Source: Flavobacterium silvaticum
Lineage (GTDB): Bacteria > Bacteroidota > Bacteroidia > Flavobacteriales > Flavobacteriaceae
Assembly (NCBI RefSeq): GCF_012911565.1
Contig: NZ_JAAMPU010000106.1
Location: 241,068 to 305,067, forward strand
DNA: 64,000 nt
Reading direction: 5' to 3'
Below the pieces are notes generated by a model that was not told where the DNA came from, searched no databases, and was given only the letters and a program-made list of their open reading frames with translations. A program made the translations under genes and the position numbers. Shown here piece after piece: positions 1-9,148 of the stretch. The number at the start of each line of letters is the position of its first letter. The first letter of the stretch is position 1.

Positions 1-1017
1 TATCTGTTGCGGGATTTCTTCGTGTATCGATATGCCGCGAAGGAAAATTTCCTGTCCGTTGAGTAGTATTTTTTTACCTGAAACTTCGATTTTTCTAAAG
101 CCGATCTTTTCCGAAATAATTTCATTTCCGAAGGTGAATTTTACATTGTATAATTTCGGGTTTTCGGGCGACCATAATTGGATATTTTTTAGTGCCGATG
201 AAAAGAAAATACTGTCTGATTTTGCATCGATTTCTTTGCGGAATTTAAGCTCTGGAATTTCAACAACCGCTTTTGAATTTGTGGCTTGATTTAATTTGAT
301 CCAACCCGAAACCTGAAATGTTTTTTTCCGAATCGATTCTGAAATATCCTGATGCTGGTCCAACTGAATAGTGTACTGTGAAATAAATGTTTCCGGAACG
401 ATAACCAATTTTACATCACGCGTTATTCCGCCGTAATTCCACCAATCCGTATTCAATGTCGGAATCTCATCGGCGTGTCGTTTGTTGTCAACTTTTACGA
501 CAAGGAAATTATCTTTTTCAAGTAATAACTCTTTCGGGATTTTAAAATTAAATGGCGTGAATCCGCCTTTGTGCGTACCGAGTTTTTTGCCGTTCAGATA
601 CACATGTGCTTCATAATTCACGGCACCGAAATAGAGATAAACCTCATCGTTATTTTGCATCTGCGGCTTATCGAAATCCCGCTGATACCAAACCGTTCCC
701 TCATAATGCAAAAACTGACGATCCTGGGAATTCCAGTCGCCGGGAACGTTGATGCTGCTTTTATCCGAATACTGATGTTCGATCAAATCCGACTTGCTTT
801 TTGGCGTGTTCCGGTTCCAATACGCGCCGTTATCGGTCTCTTTCCGCTCCTTGAAACGGTAATCGTAAAAGCCCGTTTCGTAGGTGTCGATGATGTAATG
901 CCAGGTGCCGTTTAGTGAAATATTCCGTCGCCCTTCAACATTCGTAATCAACGTTTCCTGTGCATTGGAATTTGCAAGCTGCAAAAGCAAAATCAAGCGT
1001 AAAAAATATCTTTTCAT
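1..1017 (-). CDS. Glycoside hydrolase family 2 protein (beta-galactosidase/beta-glucuronidase type), 3' part outside window
   Basis: The first 339 residues are visible and the frame is still open at the window edge, so the C-terminal half is missing here. Residues 1-20 are a signal peptide ending in NSNAQ. The jelly-roll sugar-binding domain of GH2 follows, with typical pieces such as LNGTWHY, VPGDWNSQ and GTVWYQRDF, then an Ig-like domain, and the start of the TIM barrel at KKILLNGQEIFLRGISIHEE. The catalytic glutamates lie beyond the edge, so substrate (galactoside or glucuronide) cannot be decided. The ATG lies one base after the TAA of the upstream GH88 gene, so the two are surely co-transcribed and likely act on the same exported glycan. 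Family GH2 is certain from the motifs; exact specificity is inference. Confidence 0.88.
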   Translation of the reverse strand, partial: MKRYFLRLILLLQLANSNAQETLITNVEGRRNISLNGTWHYIIDTYETGFYDYRFKERKETDNGAYWNRNTPKSKSDLIEHQYSDKSSINVPGDWNSQDRQFLHYEGTVWYQRDFDKPQMQNNDEVYLYFGAVNYEAHVYLNGKKLGTHKGGFTPFNFKIPKELLLEKDNFLVVKVDNKRHADEIPTLNTDWWNYGGITRDVKLVIVPETFISQYTIQLDQHQDISESIRKKTFQVSGWIKLNQATNSKAVVEIPELKFRKEIDAKSDSIFFSSALKNIQLWSPENPKLYNVKFTFGNEIISEKIGFRKIEVSGKKILLNGQEIFLRGISIHEEIPQQI

Positions 1018-1018
1018 G

Positions 1019-2215
1019 TTACAGGTTCTCAAGTTTTTTGTAGCGTATCAAGGCTTCGATAAAATAATAATCGCCGTAACTCAACGGGGTGTCGATTTCG
1101 GTTTTGTTCGGCATATTTCCAACGCCATGCTTTAGTAAAAATCCGCCGTTCGTTCCTTGCTTTGCAAAATATTCGGACGAAAGTAATGTGGTCAGAATTT
1201 GTTCCGATGCCTGTTTGTATTCAGCAGCTTTTTTAGTGTCGGAATACTGGCTCAGTTCCAATAAAGCAGATGCCATGATCGATGCCGCAGATGAATCACG
1301 CAGCGCATCCGGAAGGTTTGGCGCATTGTAGTCCCAATATGGAATTTTGTCTTCAGGCAGGTTCGGATGATGCAGTAAAAAATCGGCGATATGCTGTGCC
1401 TGCTGCAAATATTTTTTGTCTTTCGTCTCACGATACATCACCGTATATCCGTACAAACCCCAAGACTGACCACGCGCCCAGGCAGAAGAATCGGCCGCTC
1501 CCTGATTCGTTATCTGCCGGTGCATCTTTCCATCTTCCTTTCCGTAAATCACCACATGATACGAACTGTAATCGGGGCGGAAATGATTTTTCAGTGTCGT
1601 ATCCGCATGACGCACAGCAATCTTATAATACGTACTGTCGCCGCTGTATTTCGTCGCCCAGAACAACAATTCGAGGTTCATCATATTATCAATGATTACT
1701 GGCATTTCATCTTTCCCTGCGCCATTCCACGGAGCCGGATCCCAAGATTGGATACAACCCACAACCGGATTGAAACGTGTCGCCAACGATCTGGCGCTGT
1801 TCATCAGGATTTCTTCGTATTCCTTTTTCGGATCGAGACGCTGGGCATTCCCGAAGCTGCAGAACATCATGAAACCGAGGTCGTGCGTAGAGGTGTTGAA
1901 TTGTTCTTTTTTTAAATCCGATAGAATTCCGATTGCTTTCTTCTTTAATCCTGCAGCTGGTTTTACCTCGTCGAGCAATACTAATGTGCCAGGGAAAAAT
2001 CCGCTGCACCACCAACCCGAGTCACTGGTTTCGACGGCATTTTTATCGGCATGGTATGTTTTGGGATAATGGCCGGCCGTGGCGCTGTTTGCCAATAGTG
2101 AATATTGCTTCTGGCTTTGGATGAACGCCGCGTCTATTTTATCGGCCGGTATTTTTTGTGCCCGGCAAATAAGGAGCGAAAGACATACGGCACAGCAATA
2201 GGCAAATTTGAACAT
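1019..2215 (-). CDS. Glycoside hydrolase family 88 (unsaturated glucuronyl hydrolase)
   Basis: About 398 residues from the chosen ATG, which begins MFKFAYCCAV and gives a normal signal peptide ending in RAQ; upstream in-frame codons add an unlikely 31-residue extension. GH88 enzymes remove 4,5-unsaturated uronic acid from oligosaccharides made by polysaccharide lyases, by hydrating the vinyl ether. Family marks are SGWWCSGFFPG near residues 66-76, HDLGF near 111-115 (Asp112) and IDNMMNL near 175-181 (Asp176); these two aspartates align with the catalytic pair known in Bacillus UGL. RGQSWGLYGY is also typical. It is first in a tight pair with the GH2 gene. A partner lyase would be expected nearby but is not in the window. 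Confidence 0.9.
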   Translation of the reverse strand: MFKFAYCCAVCLSLLICRAQKIPADKIDAAFIQSQKQYSLLANSATAGHYPKTYHADKNAVETSDSGWWCSGFFPGTLVLLDEVKPAAGLKKKAIGILSDLKKEQFNTSTHDLGFMMFCSFGNAQRLDPKKEYEEILMNSARSLATRFNPVVGCIQSWDPAPWNGAGKDEMPVIIDNMMNLELLFWATKYSGDSTYYKIAVRHADTTLKNHFRPDYSSYHVVIYGKEDGKMHRQITNQGAADSSAWARGQSWGLYGYTVMYRETKDKKYLQQAQHIADFLLHHPNLPEDKIPYWDYNAPNLPDALRDSSAASIMASALLELSQYSDTKKAAEYKQASEQILTTLLSSEYFAKQGTNGGFLLKHGVGNMPNKTEIDTPLSYGDYYFIEALIRYKKLENL

Positions 2216-2583
2216 TGGATACGTAGTTTGAATAAAGATAGGCAATTCAAAAAAAATCGGTTTTTCATACCTAATCCGACCAAAATCAATCACTCCGACA
2301 GCATACACTAATCCGTCATGTTCAACCTATTTTTTTGTGGCAATCGGAGATGTGGAGATTTAAAAATCCACAAGATATTTCTCCACATCTTATGGGCTTG
2401 GCTCTGCTTAAACAGAATCAAAACACAATGATGCTTTCATGCACCAAAACCATTTTAGAATTCAGAATAAATTCAGAATTACATATGTACTTCGCTAAAA
2501 ATATCAATCACCTGATTCGGTTTCGGGCTTAAAAATTTCTTTTCCACTTATGACATAAAACTACGTTCCTAAACTCCACAAAC
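2216..2583. other. Intergenic region between divergent GH88 and PAP2 genes
   Basis: 368 bases with no convincing gene. Short reading frames here have no homology I recognise and lack coding character. The region is AT-rich and must hold the divergent promoters. A short direct repeat of TTCAGAAT occurs near 2460-2480. I see no clear TAnnTTTG box for either gene, only weak matches. Confidence 0.5.
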
Positions 2584-3354
2584 ATGAGAAAGACCGCAGT
2601 TTTATTGTTCGTAGCCCTTGTGGCACAACATCGTTCCGAAGCACAAAATGCAGTTGTCGACAGCATTTCGACAGATTCAATCAAAAAAAACCGCTTTCAT
2701 TATGAAGCACTAATCATTCCGACAGCTTTGATTGGCTATGGACTGATAGGGATTGAAAGCGACCAGATCCAAAGCTGGAACCTCGGCATACGTGAAGAGG
2801 TCACAGAAGATATCGACAGGAAAATAACCATCGATGATTTTTCGCAATGGGCGCCAGCCGTATCTGTTTTTGCGCTCGATGCCGCCGGAGTGAAAGCAAA
2901 AAACAATCTGAAGACGCGAGCTACCATTTACCTTACATCTTTCCTGATTTGCAATGCGACCGTTTTCAGCCTGAAATCGATTACCCGTATTGAACGTCCG
3001 GACGGAAGCGCACGAAATTCATTTCCATCGGGACACACCGCAAATGCATTTATGGGCGCCGAATTTTTATGGCAGGAATACAAAGACAAGTCTATCTGGT
3101 ATGGTGTCGCGGGTTATGCTGTTGCTACGGGAACCGGTTTGTTCCGCATTTATAACAACCGCCATTGGCTCACCGACGTTGCAGCCGGAGCCGGAATCGG
3201 GATTCTGAGCACCAAAGTCGCCTACTGGCTCAATCCGTGGATCAACAAGAAAGTATTCAACGGACACCATGAAAAGAACGGAACCTCATCTACCATGGTC
3301 ATGCCTACTTATGACGGCCGCAATATGGGAATCGGTTTTGTAAAAACATTTTGA
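2584..3354 (+). CDS. PAP2-superfamily phosphatase
   Basis: 256 residues with an N-terminal signal peptide (about 1-20) and several hydrophobic segments. The three phosphatase motifs are present: K-x6-RP (KSITRIERP, about 131-139), PSGH (about 148-151) and R-x5-H-x3-D (RIYNNRHWLTD, about 187-197). The usual serine before the arginine of motif 3 is replaced by Phe. PAP2 enzymes dephosphorylate phosphatidate, undecaprenyl diphosphate or related lipid phosphates at the membrane; substrate cannot be told from sequence. The gene stands beside an LtaS-like/lipid-kinase operon on the other strand, which makes a role in phospholipid turnover plausible. A lipoprotein gene follows 10 bases later. Confidence 0.88.
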   Translation: MRKTAVLLFVALVAQHRSEAQNAVVDSISTDSIKKNRFHYEALIIPTALIGYGLIGIESDQIQSWNLGIREEVTEDIDRKITIDDFSQWAPAVSVFALDAAGVKAKNNLKTRATIYLTSFLICNATVFSLKSITRIERPDGSARNSFPSGHTANAFMGAEFLWQEYKDKSIWYGVAGYAVATGTGLFRIYNNRHWLTDVAAGAGIGILSTKVAYWLNPWINKKVFNGHHEKNGTSSTMVMPTYDGRNMGIGFVKTF

Positions 3355-3364
3355 CACAACAATT

Positions 3365-3823
3365 ATGAAGCGTATTTTTTTATCGGTTTTAATTTTGATA
3401 GTGATGGTTTCCTGTTCCGAAAAAGAACAATTGGGCACCACTTTTATCACAAATCCGGATTTCACCAAAGCGTTCACCCAAGACCAATGGCGTATTTCAA
3501 ATTACAAGGTCAACGGAAAATCCATGAAGGCTGAATTCCAGGATTACATATTTACTTTTTCATCCGCGAACGAACTTGTAGGAAGCAGCAAATCAGACAC
3601 CATCAAAGGCAAATGGCACGTAGAAAGCGATCCGGCAACAGACGATTCGCCCGATGTCGATTTCGGGTTCAAAATTCAATTCCCGCGCAAAGAACCTTTT
3701 AAGTATATCAATGGAAAATGGGCTATCGTAACCCGTGAAGCGGGCCGGTTGAGCTTGTTGTCCTACACTTCAGACGACTGGGAATACCTGACTTTTGAAA
3801 AGGTGACAACCAACGGAAATTAA
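3365..3823 (+). CDS. Small lipoprotein of unknown function
   Basis: 152 residues. A short lipoprotein signal ends at VMVSC (Cys17), so the mature protein is probably anchored in the outer or inner membrane. The rest is rich in beta-strand-like segments with Trp and Tyr (ITNPDF, QWRISNYKVNGKSM, GKWHV, WEYLTFEKV), resembling small lipocalin-like lipoproteins of Bacteroidota, but I do not recognise a named family. It lies 10 bases after the PAP2 gene, probably in the same transcript. Its stop codon overlaps the stop of the convergent lipid-kinase gene. Confidence 0.8.
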   Translation: MKRIFLSVLILIVMVSCSEKEQLGTTFITNPDFTKAFTQDQWRISNYKVNGKSMKAEFQDYIFTFSSANELVGSSKSDTIKGKWHVESDPATDDSPDVDFGFKIQFPRKEPFKYINGKWAIVTREAGRLSLLSYTSDDWEYLTFEKVTTNGN

Positions 3824-4698
3824 ACCAATACTTTCAATGCGGACGGAATAACCGAAACATCTAGTCTGTTCGTTTTGAAACTCTTGAATTCACCGTCTAT
3901 CTGGGCATCGATCAAAAGCGTTTCAGGCATTTTTATTTCTATCTGTTTCACCAATTGGTGCTGTGCTTTCCCAAATTTTTCCACCCGGTTCGTGAGTACG
4001 CGATACCCGAGTAAAAGTTGCTGCATGAGTGGGATTTTCTTTACGATGAGCACATCCAGCAAACCGTCGGAAAGGCTTGCGGCAGGCGTCAGGCTCATGT
4101 GGTAACCCATTTCATTTGAGTTGGAAATGAACAGCAGATACGGATCTATTTCAACTGAATCTCCGTTGACTTTGACGATTGCTTTTTTTGGTTTATACGA
4201 TAGACTCGCCGACAAAGCCGCAGTCACATAAGCCTTCAATGTCCTGTTTCCGGAACGCTCGTATTTTTTGATGATTTGGGCATCTATGCCGATTCCCATA
4301 TTGCTGAAAAAGAAACAGTCGTTGACTTTCCCCACATCGATGGTCGTGGCTTCAAGTTGGCGGATAATTTCAAACGAACCTTCTATGCTTCTCGGGATAT
4401 TGAGGTTCGAAGCCAGGCCGTTTCCGGAACCTACGGGCACGATTCCTAAAATGATTCCCGTTCCCACCAACGCAGATGCGACTTCGTTTATGGTTCCGTC
4501 GCCTCCGCAGGCAATGACGTAATCCGGATTTTTGGTCACGATATCACGCACCAAAGTCATCGCATGCCCTTTGTGCCTGGTGTAATCGACCTCGATCCTG
4601 AATTCGCTCCTTGGGAAATAATTCCGGATTGTGGTAGCCGATAAATTGTGTTTGGCTTTTCCCGAAATCGGGTTGACGATGAAATGCAGGTACAACAT
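3820..4698 (-). CDS. Diacylglycerol kinase / YegS-DgkB-type lipid kinase
   Basis: 292 residues from the ATG that overlaps the stop of the upstream sulfatase-like gene as TAATG; the longer frame would overlap that gene by 48 bases. Residues 6-14 (FIVNPISGK) and 65-69 (GGDGT) are the nucleotide-binding marks of the DAGK catalytic family, and VPVGSGNGLASNL is the second conserved loop. Members phosphorylate diacylglycerol or sphingosine-like lipids at the inner face of the membrane. The one-base overlap implies translational coupling to the LtaS-like gene, whose reaction would release diacylglycerol. Recycling that product to phosphatidate, as DgkB does in Gram-positive bacteria, is the simplest reading but is inference; Bacteroidota sphingolipids are an alternative substrate. 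Confidence 0.87.
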   Translation of the reverse strand: MLYLHFIVNPISGKAKHNLSATTIRNYFPRSEFRIEVDYTRHKGHAMTLVRDIVTKNPDYVIACGGDGTINEVASALVGTGIILGIVPVGSGNGLASNLNIPRSIEGSFEIIRQLEATTIDVGKVNDCFFFSNMGIGIDAQIIKKYERSGNRTLKAYVTAALSASLSYKPKKAIVKVNGDSVEIDPYLLFISNSNEMGYHMSLTPAASLSDGLLDVLIVKKIPLMQQLLLGYRVLTNRVEKFGKAQHQLVKQIEIKMPETLLIDAQIDGEFKSFKTNRLDVSVIPSALKVLV

Positions 4699-6656
4699 TA
4701 CTTGAGCAGTTTGTTCGTAAACAGATAATCTGCGGTTTGATACCAACTGATGGTTTCGTCAAGGAACGACCGATCCATCGGAAGCGGTTTGAGGCTGTTG
4801 TCCTTTACGTCGTACGAATAGAAATTCTGCTTTTTCTGGTCGGACAGAATCATCACTTTATTTTGCTTCATCAACGTCAGTTTCCGGTACGTTCCCACCA
4901 AAGCGCGTTGTTCGAATGTGGGGTCAAAAACATCCTTGCCGAAAAAATCCGAATCGTAACTCCAATGCATAAGCGAGAAAAACGTCGGGAACAAATCGAT
5001 CTGCGAACATTGCTTATCGATTTTCTGATTGAGGTTTTCAGGCAAATTCACGATCATGGCCGGGATGTGATAATTGGCCACATCGATTTCATCCTTTCCG
5101 GCACTGCTCGCGCAATGATCAGCTATGATGACGAAAACCGTATTCTTAAACCACGGTTTTTGTTTGGCTTTCCGGAATAGTTCACGCAATGCAAAATCGG
5201 TGTATTTGACGGCTCCGTCGCGACCGGTTCCCGACGGAATATCTATTTTACCCGATGGATACGTATACGGCCTATGGTTCGAAGTAGTCATGACGAAATT
5301 GAAAAACGGCTTGTTTTGCGAATGATAGGTATCGGCAACTTTGAGCATTTTGTTGAAGATATCCTCATCACAAATTCCCCATGCATTTTCAAACGTCACT
5401 TCGTTATCGGCAATGTTGTTTCGCGTTGTTTTTATGGCATCGCTGAGCACACTTCCACGACCGCGATCGTAAATATTGAAACCGTTTCCGCCAAAATAAG
5501 CATTCATGTTATCGAAATAGCCGTCGCCTCCGTAAAAGAAATTAGACACATATCCTTTGTTTTGGAACACACTGTTTACTGTGTACAGATTTGCATTTTC
5601 CGGACGCTTCACGATGCTTTGTCCAGGCGTCGGCGGAATGCACAACGTGACGGCTTCCATACCGCGCACCGTGCGTGTCCCGGTTGCATACAGGTTGCTG
5701 AAGAACACGCTTTTTTGTGCGAGGCTGTCTAAAAAGGGGGTAATGTTATTTTGGTTCCCGAATTCCTTGAGGAAACTTCCGCTGAGGCTTTCAACGAGAA
5801 TAAAAACCACATTTTTCTTTTCGGCCGTAGCTGCGGAATCGGTTATGGTCCTGTGGACGGAAAAATCAGTGCTGGTGAATTTGCTGTTCGGTTGTTGCAG
5901 CTTTTGGCGAACCATCTTAAATGCCTTGTCGTTTTCAACAGAAGTGTAGAACTCATCGTACTTCATCTGGTTGTTCCGGAACGCGGCAAAAAACGAATAG
6001 ATGCCGGATTTTGAAATCTCTGAATTGTATCGGTTAGATGACCATTCGGCAACTGTATTTTTGATAAAGGCGGTGTATAAAAAAGCGACAAATAAAAATC
6101 CGCCGAAAATAATTAACCGCTGATGCCATTTCGCCGTAAAGCTGAATGTTTCGGAAAAAGCCCCGCGTTTGTAAAACAGGAACAATACCGCAGCCGTCAA
6201 AATACCGACTCCGCCAATCAGCAAGGGCAGCGGATACGATTCCTGGATATTCGACACCACTTCATGCGTGTAAATCAGGTAATCGACTGCGATGAAATTG
6301 AAACGGCTGCGGAATTCTTCCCAGAATGTGAATTCGGCGAAAAAGGCAAAAATCAATATAAAGATCGTAAGCGTCGTGAAGAACCAGACCAGGATTTTAT
6401 CGGCCCAAGAACCAATCCATTTATTCGGGAAAAAAGTATAATACAATAGTGCCGGAATCGCTGCGTAACTGACTGTTCCCACATCAAAAAACAATCCCAC
6501 GAGGAACGTCCGCGTCACATCAAAAACATGCCAGGACACATCTTGCGATTGCCAGGTAAAAAGCGAAAGCCGTATTAAAAATGAGGTGATGAGAAACCAG
6601 GAACAGAAAATAAAAAGCAGCGAAAACCTGCCTGCGAAATAAAACCTTTTAAGCAT
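4698..6656 (-). CDS. LTA synthase-family sulfatase (phosphoglycerol/phosphoethanolamine transferase type)
   Basis: 652 residues. Five hydrophobic segments (about 10-30, 50-75, 88-110, 142-162 and 180-198) precede an extracytoplasmic alkaline-phosphatase-fold domain. Metal and nucleophile positions can be read: Glu289 in VFILVESL, the Thr of TGTRTVRG (most likely Thr329) and the Asp-His of VIIADH. This is the LtaS/MdoB layout, in which a head group is moved from phosphatidylglycerol or phosphatidylethanolamine to an acceptor in the periplasm. This bacterium is Gram-negative and has no lipoteichoic acid, so the acceptor is unknown (a periplasmic glucan, glycolipid or capsule). The gene is coupled by TAATG to a lipid kinase. 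No close-by glucan synthase is seen. Confidence 0.88.
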   Translation of the reverse strand: MLKRFYFAGRFSLLFIFCSWFLITSFLIRLSLFTWQSQDVSWHVFDVTRTFLVGLFFDVGTVSYAAIPALLYYTFFPNKWIGSWADKILVWFFTTLTIFILIFAFFAEFTFWEEFRSRFNFIAVDYLIYTHEVVSNIQESYPLPLLIGGVGILTAAVLFLFYKRGAFSETFSFTAKWHQRLIIFGGFLFVAFLYTAFIKNTVAEWSSNRYNSEISKSGIYSFFAAFRNNQMKYDEFYTSVENDKAFKMVRQKLQQPNSKFTSTDFSVHRTITDSAATAEKKNVVFILVESLSGSFLKEFGNQNNITPFLDSLAQKSVFFSNLYATGTRTVRGMEAVTLCIPPTPGQSIVKRPENANLYTVNSVFQNKGYVSNFFYGGDGYFDNMNAYFGGNGFNIYDRGRGSVLSDAIKTTRNNIADNEVTFENAWGICDEDIFNKMLKVADTYHSQNKPFFNFVMTTSNHRPYTYPSGKIDIPSGTGRDGAVKYTDFALRELFRKAKQKPWFKNTVFVIIADHCASSAGKDEIDVANYHIPAMIVNLPENLNQKIDKQCSQIDLFPTFFSLMHWSYDSDFFGKDVFDPTFEQRALVGTYRKLTLMKQNKVMILSDQKKQNFYSYDVKDNSLKPLPMDRSFLDETISWYQTADYLFTNKLLK

Positions 6657-6737
6657 GAAGGGCTATTTTTTCACGCAAGATTCCAACGTGAATTTGAATT
6701 AATTTTGAATTAACATTGGATTAACTTTCAGGACAAA

Positions 6738-9143
6738 TCAAAACTTGTAGCTATACCCGAAACGAACCACCTGGGTTTCATAATAATCGCTGCTTTGATA
6801 ACGGAAACCGTCGGCGTAAACTTCCTTTTTGATCACAAGCGTGTTGAAGAGATCGGTCGCATTCAAAAAGATTTCGCCTTTGCCTTTCTGTATGGTTTTC
6901 TTAATTCCGGCATCGACTGAAAAACGCTCGTTTGTTTTTCCCTGTGGAATAATATCTGGCGCGAGCCAAGCTGCAGAAACCTGTAAAACAGCAGTCTTTC
7001 CGAGCTTGAACGTGTTGTTCGATTTGACGCTTCCGGAATAAATGCCAGATGCCGGAGTGTAAATCGTATTCGGCTGCGGATATAGAACGGTCACGGTAAA
7101 TGCATCAAAGCGATTCTTGTATCCGTTCAGGTTCAGGTTTGAGGTGAACCAAGGAGCTATCTGTAACGATCCTGAAAACTCGATTCCGGTAGCATAGCTT
7201 TTTCCGGCATTCTGGAAAACATTATAAATCAAATTGCTTCCGTCCATCGAACTGGCGATTCGCGAAATGGTTCCACGTACATATTTGTGATAAGCCGATG
7301 CGAATAAATAGCCTTTCGAAAAAGTGCGCTTATAACCCAACTCGACATTATCTGTAAATTGTGGTTGAAGCGCCGGATTTCCAACCTTGATGATTTCCGC
7401 ATCGTCGTACTTCGGAAAGATGCGGATATCGATTTCGGCCGGGCGATCGACACGTCTGTTGTAGAATAACGAAACCTTGTCTTTTTCGGCCAGTTTATAT
7501 GCCAAACGCAGATTCGGGAACGGCTTGATGTAATCGTATCCATCGCTTTTGTATGTCGGATGGTTCGGGTCGACATCGTATCTCAAATGCGCATATTCCA
7601 TACGCAGACCGGCTTCGGCCTCGAATTTTGCATTTTCAAAAACATAGTTTCCATAAAGCGCCGGAATCATTTCGCGATACGTCGCACGTCCGCCGGCAGT
7701 GGAATCGATGGGTGAATTCTGTCCCGGATAAAATTGCATATTGGTCGGGATTTCACGGTTGCGGAATTTGACACCGCCTTCGATACGCCCGTATTTCAAC
7801 GGTTTGGTATAATCGAAATTTACGTCTATGACTTTTTCATCGGACAATAATTTAAACGCATCGGTTCCCGAGAAATCCGGCAGTATATTTTTGAACGCAT
7901 AACGTTCATCTTCACGATGGAAGGTGTAATTGATCCCGGTGTTGAAAAAGTGTCCCGGCTCGGTGAATTTATGGTTCCACGAAGCTGAAGCCATGACCGT
8001 GGTTTTGAGCTCGTTCTCTACGAATTGCCACAATCGCAACCGCTGCGAAAAATCGGAATTGAAAAACGGTTCTTCCCCGTGATCGACGATTTTTTCACTG
8101 CCGAACATTCCCGAAAATGCTACGGTATTATGATCGTCGTAATTCCAGTCGACACCTGTTTTCAATGTGGTGAAATGCGTGTCGCGATTGCGTTTTGTCT
8201 GTTGGTGGATAATGGTTCCATCGTCATAAAAACGATTGACGAATTCATTTTTGTTCAGGGTTTCCGTGTACAGATAATCGCTCTGGAAATACACGTTTAT
8301 CTTTTCCTTCCGATAATTCAGGGACAGTGACGGATTGATTTTCGGTGTCAGTGAATACTGCGGATTTATCGTGGGCAGATTCGATTTCCGTTCCCACAAA
8401 GAGCCATATCCGGAACCGATCCCGACCTTTCCGTTCAAACCTTCTTGTTTATTCTTTTTGTAGATGATATTAATGATTCCCGCATTCCCGTTCGCATCGT
8501 ATTTCGCCGACGGATTGTTGATGATTTCTATCTTTTCAATGGCTGATGCCGGAATATTGTCAAGTCCCGACTGGTTCGCGATTCCCGTCAATGCCGTTTG
8601 TTTCCCATCGACTAAAATCATGACGTGATCGTTTCCCCTGAGCAGTACTTTTCCGTCCTGCGTACTTACGCCGGGCATATTCTGCATCGCTTGTAATAAC
8701 GAACCGCCGGTTTGCGAAACATTGTCGGAAAGATTGAAGGTTTTCTTGTCCATTTTGGCTGAAACTTCTTCGGTCTTATTTGCGGTGACGGTCACTTCCT
8801 GAAGCAATTGCGAATCGGCTTCGAGGTTGACCACCGGCAATTCGATAAAGTCATTGAGGTTTCCGACAAAAACAGCTACTGTATTCGTCTTCAAACCCAT
8901 CATGCTGTATTCAACCAGATAATTCCCGGATGCCACATGTTCGAATGAAAATCTTCCCTGTTCGTTCGTGATGGTTCCCGAAACAATTTTACCGTCGGTA
9001 TGTTTGAGGGCCACATTTGCATAAGCCAAGGCTATATTGGTAGCTTTCTCCCGCACTTGCCCAGACACCGTTGCGGTTTTATTCTGGGCGAATGCGGCAG
9101 TAAGGCCAATAAGCATCAGCAGTAAAAAGCACTTTCGAAACAT
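6738..9143 (-). CDS. TonB-dependent receptor, outer membrane beta-barrel family
   Basis: 801 residues. Signal peptide to about residue 19 (AFAQ), a carboxypeptidase-regulatory-like domain at about 24-110, a plug domain at about 115-230 (MDKKTFNLSDN, MPGVSTQDGKVLLRGND) and a long C-terminal barrel ending in FGYSYKF with the terminal Phe needed for barrel insertion. This is the shorter OMP_b-brl_3-type TonB receptor rather than a SusC. The start lies 5 bases after a PepSY-like gene, and a two-component pair lies just upstream, so transport of a metal, peptide or small ligand under that system's control is plausible. Ligand unknown. Confidence 0.88.
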   Translation of the reverse strand: MFRKCFLLLMLIGLTAAFAQNKTATVSGQVREKATNIALAYANVALKHTDGKIVSGTITNEQGRFSFEHVASGNYLVEYSMMGLKTNTVAVFVGNLNDFIELPVVNLEADSQLLQEVTVTANKTEEVSAKMDKKTFNLSDNVSQTGGSLLQAMQNMPGVSTQDGKVLLRGNDHVMILVDGKQTALTGIANQSGLDNIPASAIEKIEIINNPSAKYDANGNAGIINIIYKKNKQEGLNGKVGIGSGYGSLWERKSNLPTINPQYSLTPKINPSLSLNYRKEKINVYFQSDYLYTETLNKNEFVNRFYDDGTIIHQQTKRNRDTHFTTLKTGVDWNYDDHNTVAFSGMFGSEKIVDHGEEPFFNSDFSQRLRLWQFVENELKTTVMASASWNHKFTEPGHFFNTGINYTFHREDERYAFKNILPDFSGTDAFKLLSDEKVIDVNFDYTKPLKYGRIEGGVKFRNREIPTNMQFYPGQNSPIDSTAGGRATYREMIPALYGNYVFENAKFEAEAGLRMEYAHLRYDVDPNHPTYKSDGYDYIKPFPNLRLAYKLAEKDKVSLFYNRRVDRPAEIDIRIFPKYDDAEIIKVGNPALQPQFTDNVELGYKRTFSKGYLFASAYHKYVRGTISRIASSMDGSNLIYNVFQNAGKSYATGIEFSGSLQIAPWFTSNLNLNGYKNRFDAFTVTVLYPQPNTIYTPASGIYSGSVKSNNTFKLGKTAVLQVSAAWLAPDIIPQGKTNERFSVDAGIKKTIQKGKGEIFLNATDLFNTLVIKKEVYADGFRYQSSDYYETQVVRFGYSYKF

Positions 9144-9148
9144 GGAAA

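Noticed and set aside
571..915. 114-residue frame on plus
   Set aside because: Antisense to the GH2 gene, whose frame has clear domain motifs; no homology in the plus frame.
2335..2532. 65-residue frame between GH88 and PAP2
   Set aside because: Non-ATG start, no signal or domain pattern, AT-rich spacer composition.
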